From NCBI RefSeq assembly GCF_024054565.1, contig NZ_JAMXLR010000055.1, positions 248,001-312,000 of the forward strand: DNA of 64,000 nt. The letters are read 5' to 3'. The translations under genes and the position numbers were made by a program. This stretch comes from Aeoliella straminimaris (lineage in GTDB: Bacteria > Planctomycetota > Planctomycetia > Pirellulales > Lacipirellulaceae). The notes beneath the pieces are model-generated. The model was given only the letters and a program-made list of their open reading frames with translations, did not search any database and was not told the origin of the DNA. Shown here piece after piece: positions 17,634-26,024 of this stretch; position 1 is the first letter of the stretch, and every line of letters starts with the position of its first letter.

Positions 17634-17962
17634 AATCCCCTAACCGAAAACGAATGATCGGGCTTAGGGGGTGCGGGGCTACTTTCGGCAAGATGCGCGT
17701 CCCCCTGCAGCGGCCCCGCCCGAGGCAGCGGCTGTGCTGGCCGAGGTGAAGGGGAGCAGCAAGACCGCGAAGCTTGGTAAGGCGATTCTGGCCTGCGACG
17801 CCATCGACACGCCGGCTGCCCAGCAGGCACGGTTGCAGTTGCTCGAATGCCGAATTGCGCGAAGTCGACGTTGGGAAGGGGCGGAATCGTAGAACCGCGG
17901 CGCAGCCCAAGGCGTATTCTGAACTCGGCCAGGGGCAAAACTCTGCTATAGGGAGTGTCGAT

Positions 17963-18490
17963 ATGGGGAAACGTCACCAGTTACTTGCCGCCACATTGGC
18001 CCTGCTGCTGGCTGCGCCGGCTATGGCTCGGGAACTGCCCGAGAAGGAAATCAAAGAGAAACTGAAAAAGGGGGGCCAGCACTGGTCGGTCACCGATAAA
18101 GCGTTTTCCGGTTTCCGCCAGTACGACCAACCAGGAGACCTACTCTACTTCTGGCCCGCCGAAGACAAACCTGTCACGCCAGGCATCAGTGAGAAGGGGG
18201 GCGGCTCCTACCCCCTGAAGGTGAAATGGCAACTTCGCGATGGCCAGACATTTCCTCCTTCGAAGTCGAAGTACTTGACTTACCTGTGGGGAGAACCTGG
18301 CGAGAAAGCTTACGGGTTTCAGGTCGTCAAGATCGATAAGTCGGCGACTTCCGGCAGCTTCACCATTAGCCTGAGTTTCTCCAAGGGCGACATCGAGAAA
18401 ATCAGAAAGAACCACGACATCGTGCTGCTCTTTCTCGCCGGCAAAGAAGTAGGTGGCAACTTCCTTAAATGCAAAGCACGGCTGCCGTGA
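17963..18490 (+). CDS. small secreted protein, unknown function
   Basis: 175 aa from ATG 17963, preceded by AGGGAG at a 7-nt spacing; the open frame extends upstream to 17774 but that part is not protein-like. A clear signal peptide (LLAATLALLLAAPAMA) is cut before RELPEKEIKEKLKKGG. The mature part of about 150 residues is rich in Lys, Gly and aromatic residues (YFWPAEDKP, YLTYLWGEP) and has one or two cysteines. It reads like a single beta-rich domain. No family recognised. Converges on the HAF/PEP-CTERM gene across a long inverted repeat. Confidence 0.75.
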   Translation: MGKRHQLLAATLALLLAAPAMARELPEKEIKEKLKKGGQHWSVTDKAFSGFRQYDQPGDLLYFWPAEDKPVTPGISEKGGGSYPLKVKWQLRDGQTFPPSKSKYLTYLWGEPGEKAYGFQVVKIDKSATSGSFTISLSFSKGDIEKIRKNHDIVLLFLAGKEVGGNFLKCKARLP

Positions 18491-18523
18491 TCGTACAGCA
18501 CGGATCGCGAAACCGTTTTCCTA

Positions 18524-18664
18524 AGAAATCAGACGCGGATCTTCGCTGATTTGAGCGGATCGTCGCAGATTCCCTTCTCTGCCAGATTCAATCAAAGCAG
18601 TGGAGCGACAAGCTTAAATCCGCGTAGATCCGGTTCAATCAGCGTTCATCCGCGTCTGATCTTC
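18524..18664. repeat. long imperfect inverted repeat between convergent genes
   Basis: Outer arms 18528-18551 and 18637-18660 match at 21 of 24 positions (ATCAGACGCGGAT...TGATT against its complement). Inner segments around 18555-18571 and 18616-18632 pair again (about 13 of 16). The folded form is a stem of about 40 bp with a loop of about 45 nt. Repeats built from GCGGAT/ATCCGCG words are frequent between planctomycete genes. It may act as a bidirectional terminator or be a REP-like non-autonomous element. Confidence 0.75.
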
Positions 18665-18675
18665 GTTGCCTAGAC

Positions 18676-20781
18676 TTACCAGTCGGCTGGAATGCCGGCC
18701 CTTCGCGACATCAGCATCCCGAGCGCCGCCAGTACGCCAAGCACGACGCTTGCTGGTTCGGGAATGGCGGCGGCATCCAAGGTTTCACCAGAGCCGAGCA
18801 CGAAGCCGAAGTTTGTCTTCCAGACGTCGTAGTCGGCCGTCGTTGTGAGGCCGTCGCCGTTGCCATCGGCCAGGCCGGTGTCGGCCCCCAAATGGTTGCG
18901 CCAGAAGGAGTAGTCGGCAAGATCCACCACACCGTCGGCGTTGAAGTCGCCCACCGAGCGGCCGTCGTAGTTGGCCAGCAGCAGCTGGTGATCGAGTTCG
19001 CCCACGATGCCATCGCCGTCGAAGTCGCCGTACATCCAATAGGTTTCGTCATCGACCGACAGAGCTTCCATGTAGCTGACCACGGTCGCTACGTCCGCTC
19101 GGTCGACGTCGCCGTCGAAGTCGGTATCGCCAGTACGCGCGTCACGATACAGCACGGCACGCCACGCCTCGAGCACGCCGGTGGGATTGCGCCCCATGCC
19201 CACGATGGTGGAACCATCGTCCGAGATGGCAGTCGCTTCGTTCAGTCGCCACCCTTCCAGGTCGAGTCCATAATCGCCGGCCAGCACCCGGGCGAGTGGC
19301 CGCATGCCACGATTGGTGTCCCAGATGAAGGGAACCTTGATCCGCCCGAAACCATCGGGATCGCCTTCCAGCCAGGACAGAGAATTCGTTGCGTCGGTCG
19401 CCACGAGGTAAGCCTGCCCGACGATGGTACCGGTTTCGGCCGAGACATCGACCGCTTCGGAGCCGACGAACTCGGGCCCGGGCGGCATTTGGAAATGTCC
19501 CAAGAACTGCCAGCCCTCATCTTCCGTCCACCTGACGGCGTCCTCGGTAGGATATTGGCGGACGGGATCGACGTTCAGATCCCACAACAGGCGATCGACA
19601 CCCACGACGGTCTTACCATCGGCGGAAACGGCGGCGGCGCTGGTTTCCTGCTTGGGAATCGGGAAGTTGGCATCGGCCGGAAAAAACCGCCCCGGGTTTC
19701 CCAACCCGACCATGCCCGCGTCTCGCGTCCACAGGAATGGCTGAGCTTTGTCCAAGTAGAAAGGTTCTTCGGTGAAAGGGGAGGGAGTTCGAAAGGCGTT
19801 GCCGGCGATGACGCGTCCGCTGGCCGACACGTCGACCGCTTCACTACCCGACTCGGCACCGTACTCCGGCAGCGTACCCAGGTTCTCTAGCCCCGTCTCG
19901 TCCGTGTAGCGGAACGCACGCTGATTGTACCCCGGAGGGATTGGCGCGAAGGAAGGCGGATAAAAATCGTCGACACCAACTACCACTCGGCCGTTCCGCG
20001 AAGTGGCCCGGGCCTCGCTGGTGGCGTAACCTTCGTGCAGGGTGCCAAGGCCCTCCATGCCGCCGCCGAGCGACCAACGGAAGGCTTCCTGGTTCTCGAT
20101 GCCAATGTCGTCCTTCGAAGTCGAGATGCCGACTATGTAGTTGCCCTCGGCCGAGACGCCGAGGCCCTTGCTCATGCCTTGTTCTCCGCCGGGAAGCAGA
20201 CCAATTTTGACCATGCCGGTCGACTTGGACCAAGCGAAAGCCTGATTGTAACCCTCGCTGGTAAACACGTTGCTACGCACTTGACCGGTGACAACTTGTC
20301 CGTCGGCCGAAACGTCATACGCACCGCTCGACTCGCCGGGACCTCCCAGGTTGCCCAAGCCATGAAACTCACCCCGCGGCGGCGGGTAGATCCAGCCCAA
20401 CAGATCGGGTCCGCTGACAAGTTCTCGCACGCTGCGGTCGGCGGGGTCGACAGAGTAAATCGAGCCCACAATTTCATTTACGTCGGCAAACAGGGGACCA
20501 AACTCTTCGGTCAACCTCCACGGAGTAAGGGCGTCGCCGGTGCCGACGTTCAAGTCGGGGGCGGAAACCGAAAAGTGCAACTGGCCATCGATCACGCTGT
20601 GCGAGATGGCATCGGGCGCACCGGTATCGATCCAGGTACCCTCGAGCGTCACGGCACCGATGCCCCCCAGACCGGGTGGAGACACGCTTACCGAATCGAC
20701 CCACCAGGGCAGTTCGAGTGCAACCGTCGGAGTTGTAGTACACGCAATAAGCAAAAACGCCGCGAGAGTTCGCGCGATCAT
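18676..20781 (-). CDS. secreted HAF-repeat protein with dockerin-like repeats and PEP-CTERM anchor
   Basis: 701 aa from ATG 20781 (AGGGG lies 9 nt upstream; ATG 20790 is also possible). Signal peptide ends TVA-LELPWW. Residues about 140-540 hold HAF-type repeats in which short blocks such as AFRW/AFAWS, GLGTL/GLGNP and VSADG recur, the pattern of the extracellular HAF family. Then come three aspartate-rich dockerin/EF-like calcium loops (DTDFDGDVDRADV, DFDGDGIVGELD, DFNADGVVDLADY and GNGDGLTTTADYD) with the W-R-N-H-L-G signature, and a C-terminal IPEPASVVLGVLAALGM helix plus SRR, a PEP-CTERM sorting signal. Probably a surface protein; ligand unknown. Confidence 0.9.
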   Translation of the reverse strand: MIARTLAAFLLIACTTTPTVALELPWWVDSVSVSPPGLGGIGAVTLEGTWIDTGAPDAISHSVIDGQLHFSVSAPDLNVGTGDALTPWRLTEEFGPLFADVNEIVGSIYSVDPADRSVRELVSGPDLLGWIYPPPRGEFHGLGNLGGPGESSGAYDVSADGQVVTGQVRSNVFTSEGYNQAFAWSKSTGMVKIGLLPGGEQGMSKGLGVSAEGNYIVGISTSKDDIGIENQEAFRWSLGGGMEGLGTLHEGYATSEARATSRNGRVVVGVDDFYPPSFAPIPPGYNQRAFRYTDETGLENLGTLPEYGAESGSEAVDVSASGRVIAGNAFRTPSPFTEEPFYLDKAQPFLWTRDAGMVGLGNPGRFFPADANFPIPKQETSAAAVSADGKTVVGVDRLLWDLNVDPVRQYPTEDAVRWTEDEGWQFLGHFQMPPGPEFVGSEAVDVSAETGTIVGQAYLVATDATNSLSWLEGDPDGFGRIKVPFIWDTNRGMRPLARVLAGDYGLDLEGWRLNEATAISDDGSTIVGMGRNPTGVLEAWRAVLYRDARTGDTDFDGDVDRADVATVVSYMEALSVDDETYWMYGDFDGDGIVGELDHQLLLANYDGRSVGDFNADGVVDLADYSFWRNHLGADTGLADGNGDGLTTTADYDVWKTNFGFVLGSGETLDAAAIPEPASVVLGVLAALGMLMSRRAGIPADW

Positions 20782-20931
20782 CAGACACATCCCCTGCTTT
20801 AGGATGAGTAGCCCCTGAGTCCCGCGATTGTAGCGGTTAGGCAAAGAATAGGTCAAGCTTGTTTGTGGTACCGATAACGTGCTGGTTAAGATGCAGCTGC
20901 TGGCAAGCGTAACTCTTTCAGGGGGCAATGT

Positions 20932-22122
20932 ATGCGTACTTCAACAAGTCCAAATGGCGTCCTCATCGTCGTGGCCCTGGTGGCGATTGGATGCAGGAAG
21001 ACCGAGTACGTAGACAACAATGGCGCGGCCATCGATGAGGTGGAAACAGAAGTCGACACGCCCGAACCGATGGAGCGTACTCCACTGCTGCCGGCCGGTG
21101 AGGTTGCTGGCACTACTATCGTGCCAACACTTGATTCGCCGCTTGAGAATTCCGGCAACGCCATCTGGTGCGCAACGTTCCAAGTGGCCTGGAATTATGC
21201 CTGCAACGACGTCGGAGGGGGACCGCTTGAGGTGGCCGGCGCCGAACAAGTGGCCAAACGACTAAACGACTCGCCAGTGACCGAGGCCACGCTGCCGCCG
21301 GGCAGCTACTATGCCGTGGCGGGCGCGACGGATGAGGGCGTCGTCGAGGAGATTCATCAACAGATGGCGAAGAGGTTCCCTGACGTCGAACCGCCTGCGT
21401 TCCAAGGCGCCCAGGGGTTGGTGGCGTACGCCTACCTGCGCGCTGCGGCGAAGTTCACCACGCCTTTCGAGAAACGCACTTACCCTATCGAGTTCACCAA
21501 CGCTGCAGGCGAAACCGTCGACGTCGAAGGGTTTTGCCTTTACTCCGGGCACGACGAGGAGATTACCCACGATCAGCTGTCGCAGGTCAAAGTGCTGTTC
21601 CGCGAATCCACCGACAATCCCAAGTCCCGAAGGCTCACCACCTTCGCGCTCGATTTGACGGCCGATCAGGAAGAAACGCAGGTGATCGTGGCGGTGCTGC
21701 CGCACGCCGACAACTTGCAGGCGGTGCTCGACAATCTGGAGGAACGCACGAAGGCTTATAAAGGCAAGATCCGTGTGAGCGGAGCGGACAGATTGGGGAT
21801 TCCTAACGTGCTGTTCCATCTGAAAGAGTCGTTCCAGCAGCTTACAGGGCCGGACAAGCTGATCAAAAACTCTGAGAAGCTCGCAGGGCTGTTCGTCGAT
21901 CAGGCGTGGCAGATGATTCGGTTCCAACTCGACGAAAGCGGCGCGATCGTCGAGTCCGAAGCGGCCCTGGCCACTGCAGCAGAGGCAGCCTACGAAGAGC
22001 AGAACGTCGACTACATCGCCGACCGACCGTTCCTGGTAGTGATGAAACGCCGCGGCGAGAAGTATCCGTACTTCGTGGGATGGTTCGGCAATGCGGAGTT
22101 GCTGGAGGTTCGTGGTAAGTGA
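20932..22122 (+). CDS. lipoprotein of unknown function
   Basis: 396 aa. Signal peptide with lipobox VAIGC (Cys21) indicates a lipid-anchored envelope protein. An acidic linker follows (DEVETEVDTPEP), then a domain of about 320 residues beginning with SGNAIWCATFQVAWNYACND, which resembles the serpin-like or protease-like W-C-A-T-F-Q blocks of some planctomycete secreted proteins, and later motifs FTTPFEKR, VEGFCLYSGHDEE, IAVLPHAD-like and RPFLVVMKR at the end. The last motif is like the reactive-loop end of serpins (R-P-F-L/F-V/F-x-I/M), so a distant serpin relation is possible but unproven. Divergent from the HAF gene with a 150-bp spacer. Confidence 0.78.
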   Translation: MRTSTSPNGVLIVVALVAIGCRKTEYVDNNGAAIDEVETEVDTPEPMERTPLLPAGEVAGTTIVPTLDSPLENSGNAIWCATFQVAWNYACNDVGGGPLEVAGAEQVAKRLNDSPVTEATLPPGSYYAVAGATDEGVVEEIHQQMAKRFPDVEPPAFQGAQGLVAYAYLRAAAKFTTPFEKRTYPIEFTNAAGETVDVEGFCLYSGHDEEITHDQLSQVKVLFRESTDNPKSRRLTTFALDLTADQEETQVIVAVLPHADNLQAVLDNLEERTKAYKGKIRVSGADRLGIPNVLFHLKESFQQLTGPDKLIKNSEKLAGLFVDQAWQMIRFQLDESGAIVESEAALATAAEAAYEEQNVDYIADRPFLVVMKRRGEKYPYFVGWFGNAELLEVRGK

Positions 22123-22449
22123 GTCGGCGGCCTTCCCCAAACTCTGCTGACTCTTGCAGTGTGCGATATCGCGCGATCGCGATCGTGGCGCATAAAACGT
22201 CGACATGGTCTTTTCGTACTTGCCCGAAAAGAACTTCATGGGAGCCCGCACGCCATTGGCCCGGTCGCCATTTCTGCGGATAATGTACAGGCCTTCGAGA
22301 CATAGCGAATTGCGAGAACCAATTCGAGCTGCACGGGATGCCACCTTACGCCACCAGGAACGAAGTTCGAGCATCATTGCCATGATCATTGATTGCAGTC
22401 TTTAGGTTCGAACGAGCCCCCTTCGACCTCACCGGAGCGTTGCCCACCG

Positions 22450-23841
22450 ATGGACGGCCCCAAGGTGCTTACCCTGTTTACCCGAGCCGCCAGAGCCTCA
22501 CTGCTGACGGTGGTTGTGGCGCTGCCCTATCCACACGCCATGGCTGCCGGTGAGATTCTCGATACCCAGGGGTGGGAAGGCTACAGTGCCGGCGCACTCG
22601 ATGGTCAGCCTGCCGGCAGTAGCAGTTGGCTCACGGTAGGAAGTGGCGGTGGCACGGCCACCGTGGAGAACTCCATCGGCGTGGACAACTCGAAGGGACT
22701 CCGCGTCGAGCGTGGTGCGGGGTCGGACGACTGGTGGTTGGTGAGCTTCCCGGACTCCACGCTGCCTGCCACGCGTTACGTGGTGGTCGACTGGGACATG
22801 AAGGTCGAAGCGACCAATGCGGCCGAAGGAGTGTTCGGCCCCTTCATGGGCGTGCAAGCCGTCGACGCGAGCCCTGCAGTGAGTTTGCTGGCCGCTTTAG
22901 GGGTTGATGCCTCCACGCGTGATATCCTGTTTCAGGACGCGGGCACCGGGGCGTTAACCGAAACAGGATGGACCGTCGCCGAGGACTGGCATCACTATCA
23001 GATTCGGATGGACTTCGAACGAGCCCAGTACGCCATCTCCGTCGACTACGAGTACGCGACGCCTTCCCCCATTCTGTTCGTCGACGGCGTGCTTGACTCG
23101 TTTGGCGATGCCGACATTGCCGCCTTGGCTGCAGACACAACTACCGAGGCCCTGAATCAGACCGGCGCTGCAATCTTCGACAACTATGTCGTGAGCGAGG
23201 TTGCTCAACTACCGGGTGACTACAACGACGATGGCATCGTCGACATTGCTGACTATACAGTGTGGCGCAACCATCGGGGGGCGGCAGCCGGAGCTTTGCC
23301 CAACGATGTCGATGGCGGCGTCATCGCCGCGGCACAGTACGCCACATGGAAAACGGGATTGCAATTCGCCCCCAGCTATCAGCCCCTGGCCGCTGCGGCC
23401 ATCCCAGAACCGTCGTCCATGATCATGCTCTGTCTACTCGGTCTTGCATCGCTCTACATAGTGGAAAGCGAAACAAACCGAGCCTCTCGGCTACTGCGAC
23501 AACTTTCCGACGAAACCCAGTTCTTTGAAATTCTCGGCCTTCAACGGGTCGATATACTTCAGGGCATTCACGGCTCCGTATTCCAGCACGATGAATCTCG
23601 CGCCGAGCGTGTCGGGGTTCGATCGCTCGAGCAGCAGCAACTTGTCAGTGGTCATGAACCCCTTGAAGGGGATGTGCTCACCCAGCACCGTGGTCAGGAC
23701 TCCGCGACGGGAAATCGACGCGGGCCAGTTGAGAAAGGTCTGCTGCCACTGGGTGCTACTGCTGTCGGGCATGGTGACGTCCTCCGGATTGACGCTGTAG
23801 TTCGAGATTTCGCCAATCGCGGCGAACGTCCGGCAATGTAG
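22450..23841 (+). CDS. PEP-CTERM secreted protein with antisense C-terminal extension
   Basis: 463 aa from ATG 22450 (a TTG at 22393 is the upstream alternative). Signal peptide ends AMAAG. The mature part is a jelly-roll-like domain of about 190 residues (WEGYSAG, GLRVERGAG, YVVVDWDMKVE), then dockerin-like loops (YNDDGIVDIADYTVWRNH, DVDGGVIAAAQY) and the PEP-CTERM motif IPEPSSMIMLCLLGLASLY. Such proteins normally stop within about ten residues after this helix. Here the frame continues about 125 residues, through DNA that on the other strand encodes a conserved-looking protein (23491-23772), so the native stop seems lost; a one-base shift at 23459 would give TAG. From 22123 to 22449 I see no other gene. 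Confidence 0.72.
   Translation: MDGPKVLTLFTRAARASLLTVVVALPYPHAMAAGEILDTQGWEGYSAGALDGQPAGSSSWLTVGSGGGTATVENSIGVDNSKGLRVERGAGSDDWWLVSFPDSTLPATRYVVVDWDMKVEATNAAEGVFGPFMGVQAVDASPAVSLLAALGVDASTRDILFQDAGTGALTETGWTVAEDWHHYQIRMDFERAQYAISVDYEYATPSPILFVDGVLDSFGDADIAALAADTTTEALNQTGAAIFDNYVVSEVAQLPGDYNDDGIVDIADYTVWRNHRGAAAGALPNDVDGGVIAAAQYATWKTGLQFAPSYQPLAAAAIPEPSSMIMLCLLGLASLYIVESETNRASRLLRQLSDETQFFEILGLQRVDILQGIHGSVFQHDESRAERVGVRSLEQQQLVSGHEPLEGDVLTQHRGQDSATGNRRGPVEKGLLPLGATAVGHGDVLRIDAVVRDFANRGERPAM
23491..23772 (-). CDS. small conserved-looking hypothetical protein
   Basis: 93 aa from ATG 23772. Its composition is typical of a folded cytoplasmic protein (WQQTFLNWPASISRRGVL, KGFMTTDKLLLLERSNPDT and ARFIVLEYGAVNALK), with no signal peptide or membrane segment. 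The sequence reads as the true coding strand here, while the overlapping + frame is arginine/glutamine-rich tail. It lies wholly antisense to the 3' extension of the PEP-CTERM gene, converging with it. Function unknown. Confidence 0.65.
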   Translation of the reverse strand: MPDSSSTQWQQTFLNWPASISRRGVLTTVLGEHIPFKGFMTTDKLLLLERSNPDTLGARFIVLEYGAVNALKYIDPLKAENFKELGFVGKLSQ

Positions 23842-23968
23842 GACGCCGGGAGCACTAACGCAAGTGAGGAATGCGGGCTGGGTACGCTGTGCGAACGACG
23901 TAAGTTTGCTAGGTTGGAGAGCCGAAGTTCAGCCCCATTCGTAACTCCCGCACCCCAGGAATACGCCT

Positions 23969-25372
23969 TTGGAAACGCCCCCCACCGCTACCGCGATCGA
24001 TCCCGAAGATCACCCCCTGGAGTCCGCAGAACAACTGGCGGAGGAACTGGCCGAGTTGGTCCGCATGGGCGACGATGCCGACCTTTCGCAGTACGTCGAG
24101 CAATTGGAGCCACGCGAGGCGGCGCGAGCCGTATGCGAGCTCTCGGACGAAGACGAGGCCCGCCTGCTGGAACGCCTCATTCCACAGCAAGCCAGCGCAC
24201 TGCTGATCGATGTGCCTGAGGTGGAGGCAGTCGAGGCGGTCGCCGCGCTGCCTCCCGAAACCTCGGCTGCCATTATCCAGCACATGCCGAGCAACAAGCA
24301 GGCCGACCTGGTCTCGGCACTGGCGGACGACGAGGCGGACGCCATTTTGGCGGAAATGAGTCCCACGGATGCGATCAAGCTGCAACAGCTGGTCAGCTAC
24401 GATCCGGACACGGCCGGTGGCTTGATGCAGACCGAGGTCTTGGCGTTTCGCGAGAGTTCCACCGTCGCGCAGATTCTGCAGCGACTGCGAAGCGACGCCG
24501 GGCGATTTCGGCAGCTCGACATCCAGTACGCGTACGTCGTGGCTCGAGGACGAAAGCTGGTGGGAGTGTTGCGGCTGCGCGACCTGCTGCTGGCTGACGA
24601 CTCGGCCACGGCTGGCGAGTTGATGATCGAGGATCCGATAGCGTTGGATGCCCAGACGCCGATTGCGGAACTCGACGAGTTCTTCGACGATCACGCCTTC
24701 CTGGGAGTGCCAGTGGTTGAGGCAGGGGGCCGATTACTGGGCGTGGTCACCCGGGCGGCGGTGGACGAGCAAAGCCAATCGAATGCCGAACGCGATTACC
24801 GCCTGGCGATGGGTGTCGTGCAGGAAGAAATCCGCACCATGCCCACCCTCAAACGCTCGCGGCTGCGGCTCTCGTGGCTAAGCGTGAACATCCTGCTGAA
24901 CGTTGTCGCCGCAAGCGTGATCGCCGGCTTTCAGAACACCCTTGAGCAAGTGATTGCGCTGGCTGTGTTTTTGCCGATTATCTCCGATATGAGCGGCTGC
25001 AGTGGCAACCAGGCGGTGGCCGTTAGCATGCGGGAGCTGTCGCTAGGACTGATCGAGCCGCGTGAACTGTGGCGCGTGTGGCGCAAGGAGTTCACCGTGG
25101 GAATATTGAACGGCCTGGCCCTGGGCATCCTGCTGGGGGCGGTGGGATGGTGGTACGCCGGAAATCCCTGGCTGGGGGTGGTAGTGGCCGTGGCCCTGGG
25201 AACCAATACGCTGGTGGCCGTGCTGATTGGCAGTTCGCTACCCCTGATCCTGAAGGCTCGCGGAGTCGATCCCGCGCTGGCATCGGGGCCAATCCTGACC
25301 ACGGTGACCGACATGTGCGGGTTCTTCCTGGTATTGGGACTGGCCACCGTGATGCTGGAATACCTGGTCTAG
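23969..25372 (+). CDS. mgtE: magnesium transporter MgtE
   Basis: 467 aa from a TTG at 23969 with AGGA 9 nt upstream; no ATG fits the family N-terminus. Order: MgtE N-domain of helical repeats (about 35-140), paired CBS domains (about 145-270) that sense Mg2+, a connecting helix, and five membrane helices from about 325. The pore-lining segment reads FLPIISDMSGCSGNQAVAV, a variant of the M-G-G-N-x-G-x-Q motif, and the C-terminal ASGPILTTVTDMCGFF carries the conserved pore aspartate. A homodimeric Mg2+ channel closed by bound cytosolic Mg2+. Single-gene unit. Confidence 0.95.
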   Translation: METPPTATAIDPEDHPLESAEQLAEELAELVRMGDDADLSQYVEQLEPREAARAVCELSDEDEARLLERLIPQQASALLIDVPEVEAVEAVAALPPETSAAIIQHMPSNKQADLVSALADDEADAILAEMSPTDAIKLQQLVSYDPDTAGGLMQTEVLAFRESSTVAQILQRLRSDAGRFRQLDIQYAYVVARGRKLVGVLRLRDLLLADDSATAGELMIEDPIALDAQTPIAELDEFFDDHAFLGVPVVEAGGRLLGVVTRAAVDEQSQSNAERDYRLAMGVVQEEIRTMPTLKRSRLRLSWLSVNILLNVVAASVIAGFQNTLEQVIALAVFLPIISDMSGCSGNQAVAVSMRELSLGLIEPRELWRVWRKEFTVGILNGLALGILLGAVGWWYAGNPWLGVVVAVALGTNTLVAVLIGSSLPLILKARGVDPALASGPILTTVTDMCGFFLVLGLATVMLEYLV

Positions 25373-25458
25373 CCGCAACAGCATGGTCCCTTGGCGAGCA
25401 GGGGGCCGGGGGGGTAGCTTGGGACGCTGAAGCATAACCCCACCCCGGAGCACTCCCA

Positions 25459-26010
25459 ATGCGCCTCTGGCTTGCTATACAGTCGTTTTTTCAGGTTCTC
25501 TTTAACCGCGATTTTGCGGCAGGCGTCAAGCAATTGCAGCTTGCCGCCCCAGCGGCAGAGCCCGCCCAAGCGGAACCCGCCAAGCCCGAACCTCCCAAAC
25601 CGCAGCCGCCAAAGCCGCAGCCACCGGTGCGGAGCGAAGCCATCACGTTGCTGGCCACTTTGCAGCGCGAGGCGCGGTTTGTCGACATCGTCAGCGAATC
25701 GCTCGATGGGTACTCGGACGCGCAAATCGGTGCAGCGGCCCGTGATGTGCTGCGGGATTGTGGCAAAGTGATCGAACGCATGTTTGCCCTGCAGCCGTTC
25801 GCCGCCAAAACCGAGGGCGAGCAAATCGAAGTTCCGGCAGGTTACGACGCGGCCGAGTTTCGACTGACCGGGAACGTATCGGCCCAGCCGCCGGTAACGG
25901 GCGAATTGGTTCACGCTGGTTGGAAAGCCACCAAGTGTGAAGTGCCCAAGTGGTCGGGCAGTAAGCAGGCGGCGTTGGTCGTGGCGCCGGCCGAAGTTCA
26001 AGTAGGGTAG
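25459..26010 (+). CDS. DUF2760 domain protein
   Basis: 183 aa. An N-terminal hydrophobic/basic segment (LAIQSFFQVLFNRDFAAGV) is followed by a Pro/Lys/Glu linker (residues 33-57) and the DUF2760 domain (about 58-180) with LLATLQREARFVDIVSESLD and a C-terminal HAGWKATKCEVPKW. DUF2760 proteins are encoded next to atypical Hsp70 genes in several phyla, and here the Hsp70 gene starts 14 nt downstream, so the pair is one operon. Biochemical role unknown; a co-chaperone or substrate adaptor is a reasonable guess. Confidence 0.87.
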   Translation: MRLWLAIQSFFQVLFNRDFAAGVKQLQLAAPAAEPAQAEPAKPEPPKPQPPKPQPPVRSEAITLLATLQREARFVDIVSESLDGYSDAQIGAAARDVLRDCGKVIERMFALQPFAAKTEGEQIEVPAGYDAAEFRLTGNVSAQPPVTGELVHAGWKATKCEVPKWSGSKQAALVVAPAEVQVG

Positions 26011-26024
26011 GGGAGGGCCAAAAC

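Noticed and set aside
17671-17892. 73-codon GTG-started frame on the + strand, between the transposase remnant and the small secreted protein
   Set aside because: Some helix-like sequence (LAEVKGSSKTAKLGKAIL), but no ribosome binding site and no recognised homology; it may be a decayed fragment. The rest of 17634-17962 shows nothing supportable.
22123-22449. Open frames on both strands in the spacer after the lipoprotein gene
   Set aside because: The - frame is only an extension of the lipoprotein shadow and the + frame has no ribosome binding site or protein-like pattern.
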